From NCBI RefSeq assembly GCF_000270305.1, contig NC_015737.1, positions 2,108,501 to 2,172,500 of the forward strand: 64,000 bases of DNA. Direction: 5' to 3'. Position 1 is the stretch's first letter. Each line of letters begins with the position of its first letter. Origin of the DNA: Clostridium sp. SY8519 (GTDB taxonomy: Bacteria > Bacillota > Clostridia > Lachnospirales > Lachnospiraceae). Under the pieces are notes generated by a model. It made no database searches, was not told the origin of the DNA, and was given only the letters and a program-made list of their open reading frames with translations. Made by a program: the position numbers and the translations under genes. Of this stretch, positions 62,891-64,000 are shown piece by piece.

Positions 62891-63100
62891 ATGAAAAAGA
62901 ATTTTAAAGAATATATGGAAGGCTATGATGCAGCGTTAAAGCTGCATCATGAGGCATTCCACGCATACTGCATGGAGATGCGGGAAGCTGCTCCAACAGC
63001 AGTAAAGGAGGCCCTGCAGACAAACTACAGGACTCTGCTTCTTGCGATCAGGAAGCAGGAGCTTGATGATCTCAGGAAGGAGCAGAAGGGCAGGGGGTAA
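62891..63100 (+). CDS. Small helical protein of unknown function
   Basis: 69-aa charged, probably all-helical soluble protein (EYMEGYDAALKLHHEAFHAY, ELDDLRKEQKGRG). I do not recognise a family. TGGAGG precedes the ATG with good spacing, and a terminator overlaps its stop codon, so it is a likely real single-gene unit. Confidence 0.6.
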   Translation: MKKNFKEYMEGYDAALKLHHEAFHAYCMEMREAAPTAVKEALQTNYRTLLLAIRKQELDDLRKEQKGRG

Positions 63101-63113
63101 CTCCTGCTTTTTT
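63090..63113 (+). terminator. Terminator overlapping small gene's stop
   Basis: GCAGG...CCTGC stem with a loop containing the stop codon, followed by TTTTTT. Confidence 0.6.
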
Positions 63114-63154
63114 GTTTCCCCGTATGCAGAAAAAGGCTGATGCACCACTTCTGG

Positions 63155-63178
63155 TAGAATAGAAATAGGGAAGGGGAG
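63155..63178 (+). promoter_or_regulatory. -10 and leader of small membrane protein gene
   Basis: TAGAAT followed by AGAAATAG and GAAGGGGAG. The same order, TATAAT-AGAAATAG-SD, occurs before the gene at 63466 (near 63433-63460), so the two genes share a promoter-leader pattern with a very short untranslated region. Confidence 0.4.
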
Positions 63179-63184
63179 ATGGAT

Positions 63185-63406
63185 ATGAATGCAATATCAG
63201 CCATTATCAGCGGACACTTTTCTGCAGGTGTATCCGCCGTACTCGTTCTGTCAGGAATCCTGGCGTATGCGGGGCTATATGTGATGTGCCCCGGAACGCT
63301 GCGTGATGCAGACACTGAAACGGAAAAAGAAAAGGCAGGAAGGAAAATAGCCGGAATTATATGTGCTCTGGTCACTATTCCGCTGCTTTTCGCACCTGTA
63401 TTCTGA
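63185..63406 (+). CDS. Small membrane protein of unknown function
   Basis: 73 aa with two predicted membrane helices (about residues 10-32 and 52-72) flanking a charged loop (DTETEKEKAGRK). No family is recognised. ATG 63185 is preferred to 63179 because GAAGGGGAG ends directly before the latter. Confidence 0.55.
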   Translation: MNAISAIISGHFSAGVSAVLVLSGILAYAGLYVMCPGTLRDADTETEKEKAGRKIAGIICALVTIPLLFAPVF

Positions 63407-63465
63407 AAAAAAGGAAGAAAAAGAATATGCTATAATAGAAATAGCAAAAGAGGAGGACCAAAAAA

Positions 63466-63801
63466 ATGGAAAAGAAATTTACTGTAAAAAGACCTAATGT
63501 AAGATATGTTGCTACAAAATTTTTTCTTGACGGTGATAACATCGTTGCATGTGCGTCGCTGATTGATGAGCTTGAACAGATCACGCTTGATGAAGCGGCT
63601 GACATCGTGTTTGTTCAGGACAGTACGCCGGCTGTTGAAAATTACCATAACTATCATGGCAGAAGAACTGCGATCATCAGATGCCACAGACCTGAAGAAA
63701 AGACATATCAGTACAGTGCCGAGGAAACAGCACGCCGTCTTCATATGACTGATATGACATTTGTGAAGGCGAGCGGGAAAACTGTAGAGATCCAGTATTA
63801 G
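63466..63801 (+). CDS. Conserved-looking protein of unknown function
   Basis: 111-aa soluble protein, mixed alpha/beta by eye, no membrane segment (KFTVKRPNVRYVATKFFLDG, GRRTAIIRCHRP). I do not recognise it. GAGGAGGA is placed 7-10 nt before the ATG and a TATAAT lies 30 bp upstream, so it is likely expressed. Confidence 0.6.
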   Translation: MEKKFTVKRPNVRYVATKFFLDGDNIVACASLIDELEQITLDEAADIVFVQDSTPAVENYHNYHGRRTAIIRCHRPEEKTYQYSAEETARRLHMTDMTFVKASGKTVEIQY

Positions 63802-63851
63802 GCCAAAAAAACAGGAGCAGGGAGCAGGGATCTCTGCTTTACTTTTTTGGA

Positions 63852-63880
63852 AATAGAAAAAGCGGACAGATGAGCCCGCT
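63852..63880 (-). terminator. Terminator for the minus-strand gene at the right edge
   Basis: Read on the minus strand, AGCGGGC-TCATCT-GTCCGCT (one mismatch) is followed by TTTTCTATTT. It would end the transcript of the partial gene at the edge. Confidence 0.5.
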
Positions 63881-63936
63881 TCTTCTTTCAGCATTGAAGA
63901 GGAGATGACAGACGCCAGCTCCGAGTAGACCGAAGT

Positions 63937-64000
63937 CTACTTCACGCCATAGGCGGTCTTCACGAAGAACGGCTTACGCCGACTGTGGCCATAGAAGACC
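63937..64000 (-). CDS. 3' end of an unidentified gene (partial)
   Basis: The minus-strand frame entering at the right edge reads VFYGHSRRKPFFVKTAYGVK and then TAG. The stop lies in a perfect hairpin AGTAGAC-TTCG-GTCTACT, a stable cUUCGg loop in RNA, and a terminator follows. Only 20 residues are visible, so no function can be given. Confidence 0.4.
   Translation of the reverse strand, partial: VFYGHSRRKPFFVKTAYGVK

Overview
The window looks like a chromosomal stretch from a Gram-positive anaerobe of the Clostridia, most probably Lachnospiraceae. The evidence is class B sortase, a YesM/YesN-type two-component pair, a NifS/NifU pair, BspA-type leucine-rich repeats, Mini-RNase III, a DegV protein, consensus Shine-Dalgarno sites and moderately high GC in the left two thirds. 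No species can be named from the sequence alone.

Positions 1-42,700 are mostly housekeeping and surface genes. They include a secreted transglutaminase-like protein; a P-type cation ATPase behind a probable yybP-ykoY (manganese) riboswitch; argC; a tight five-gene unit of vWA protein, MoxR ATPase, LRR protein, LarE and an ATP-grasp-like protein; and a TrpXYZ-like ABC transporter. Then come a trigger-factor-like protein, degV, secA, nifS-nifU, a response regulator/sensor kinase pair with an orphan sugar-binding lipoprotein, tRNA-Val and tRNA-Met, cardiolipin synthase, an HD-domain protein, a prephenate-dehydratase-like protein, an aminotransferase, a FUSC membrane protein and sortase B. The series ends with ispF, a NahK-like kinase, cysS-mrnC-rlmB-sigma factor, a secreted peptidoglycan-binding protein, a HAD phosphatase, a CPBP protease and glutathione peroxidase.

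From about 42,740 to 61,200 the window is a visibly AT-richer type I-E CRISPR-Cas locus: cas3, cas8e, cse2, cas7e, cas5e, cas6e, cas1e, and a cas2e fused to a DEDDh (DnaQ-like) exonuclease, followed by a very long array. The array has 91 repeats of 28 bp on a strict 61-bp period. It is one ancestral array split into 60 + 13 + 18 repeats by two nearly identical 1339-bp IS3-family insertions, each with a 3-bp target duplication. Removing both insertions restores 90 spacers of 33 nt. Eighty-nine of the 90 spacers start with a pyrimidine, some spacers are duplicated or near-duplicated, and repeats decay only at the far end, so the leader is next to cas2.

The last repeat joins directly to an HtrA-like serine protease gene on the minus strand, cut just after its catalytic Asp. 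The remaining 2.8 kb holds a broken NdpA-like gene, three small genes of unknown function and the 3' end of one more gene. This junction is either a real rearrangement or an assembly join. The most interesting items are the Cas2-DnaQ fusion with the long IS-interrupted array, the small hydrophobic ORFs just before cas3, the riboswitch-ATPase unit, the vWA/MoxR/LRR/LarE cluster and the array-htrA junction.
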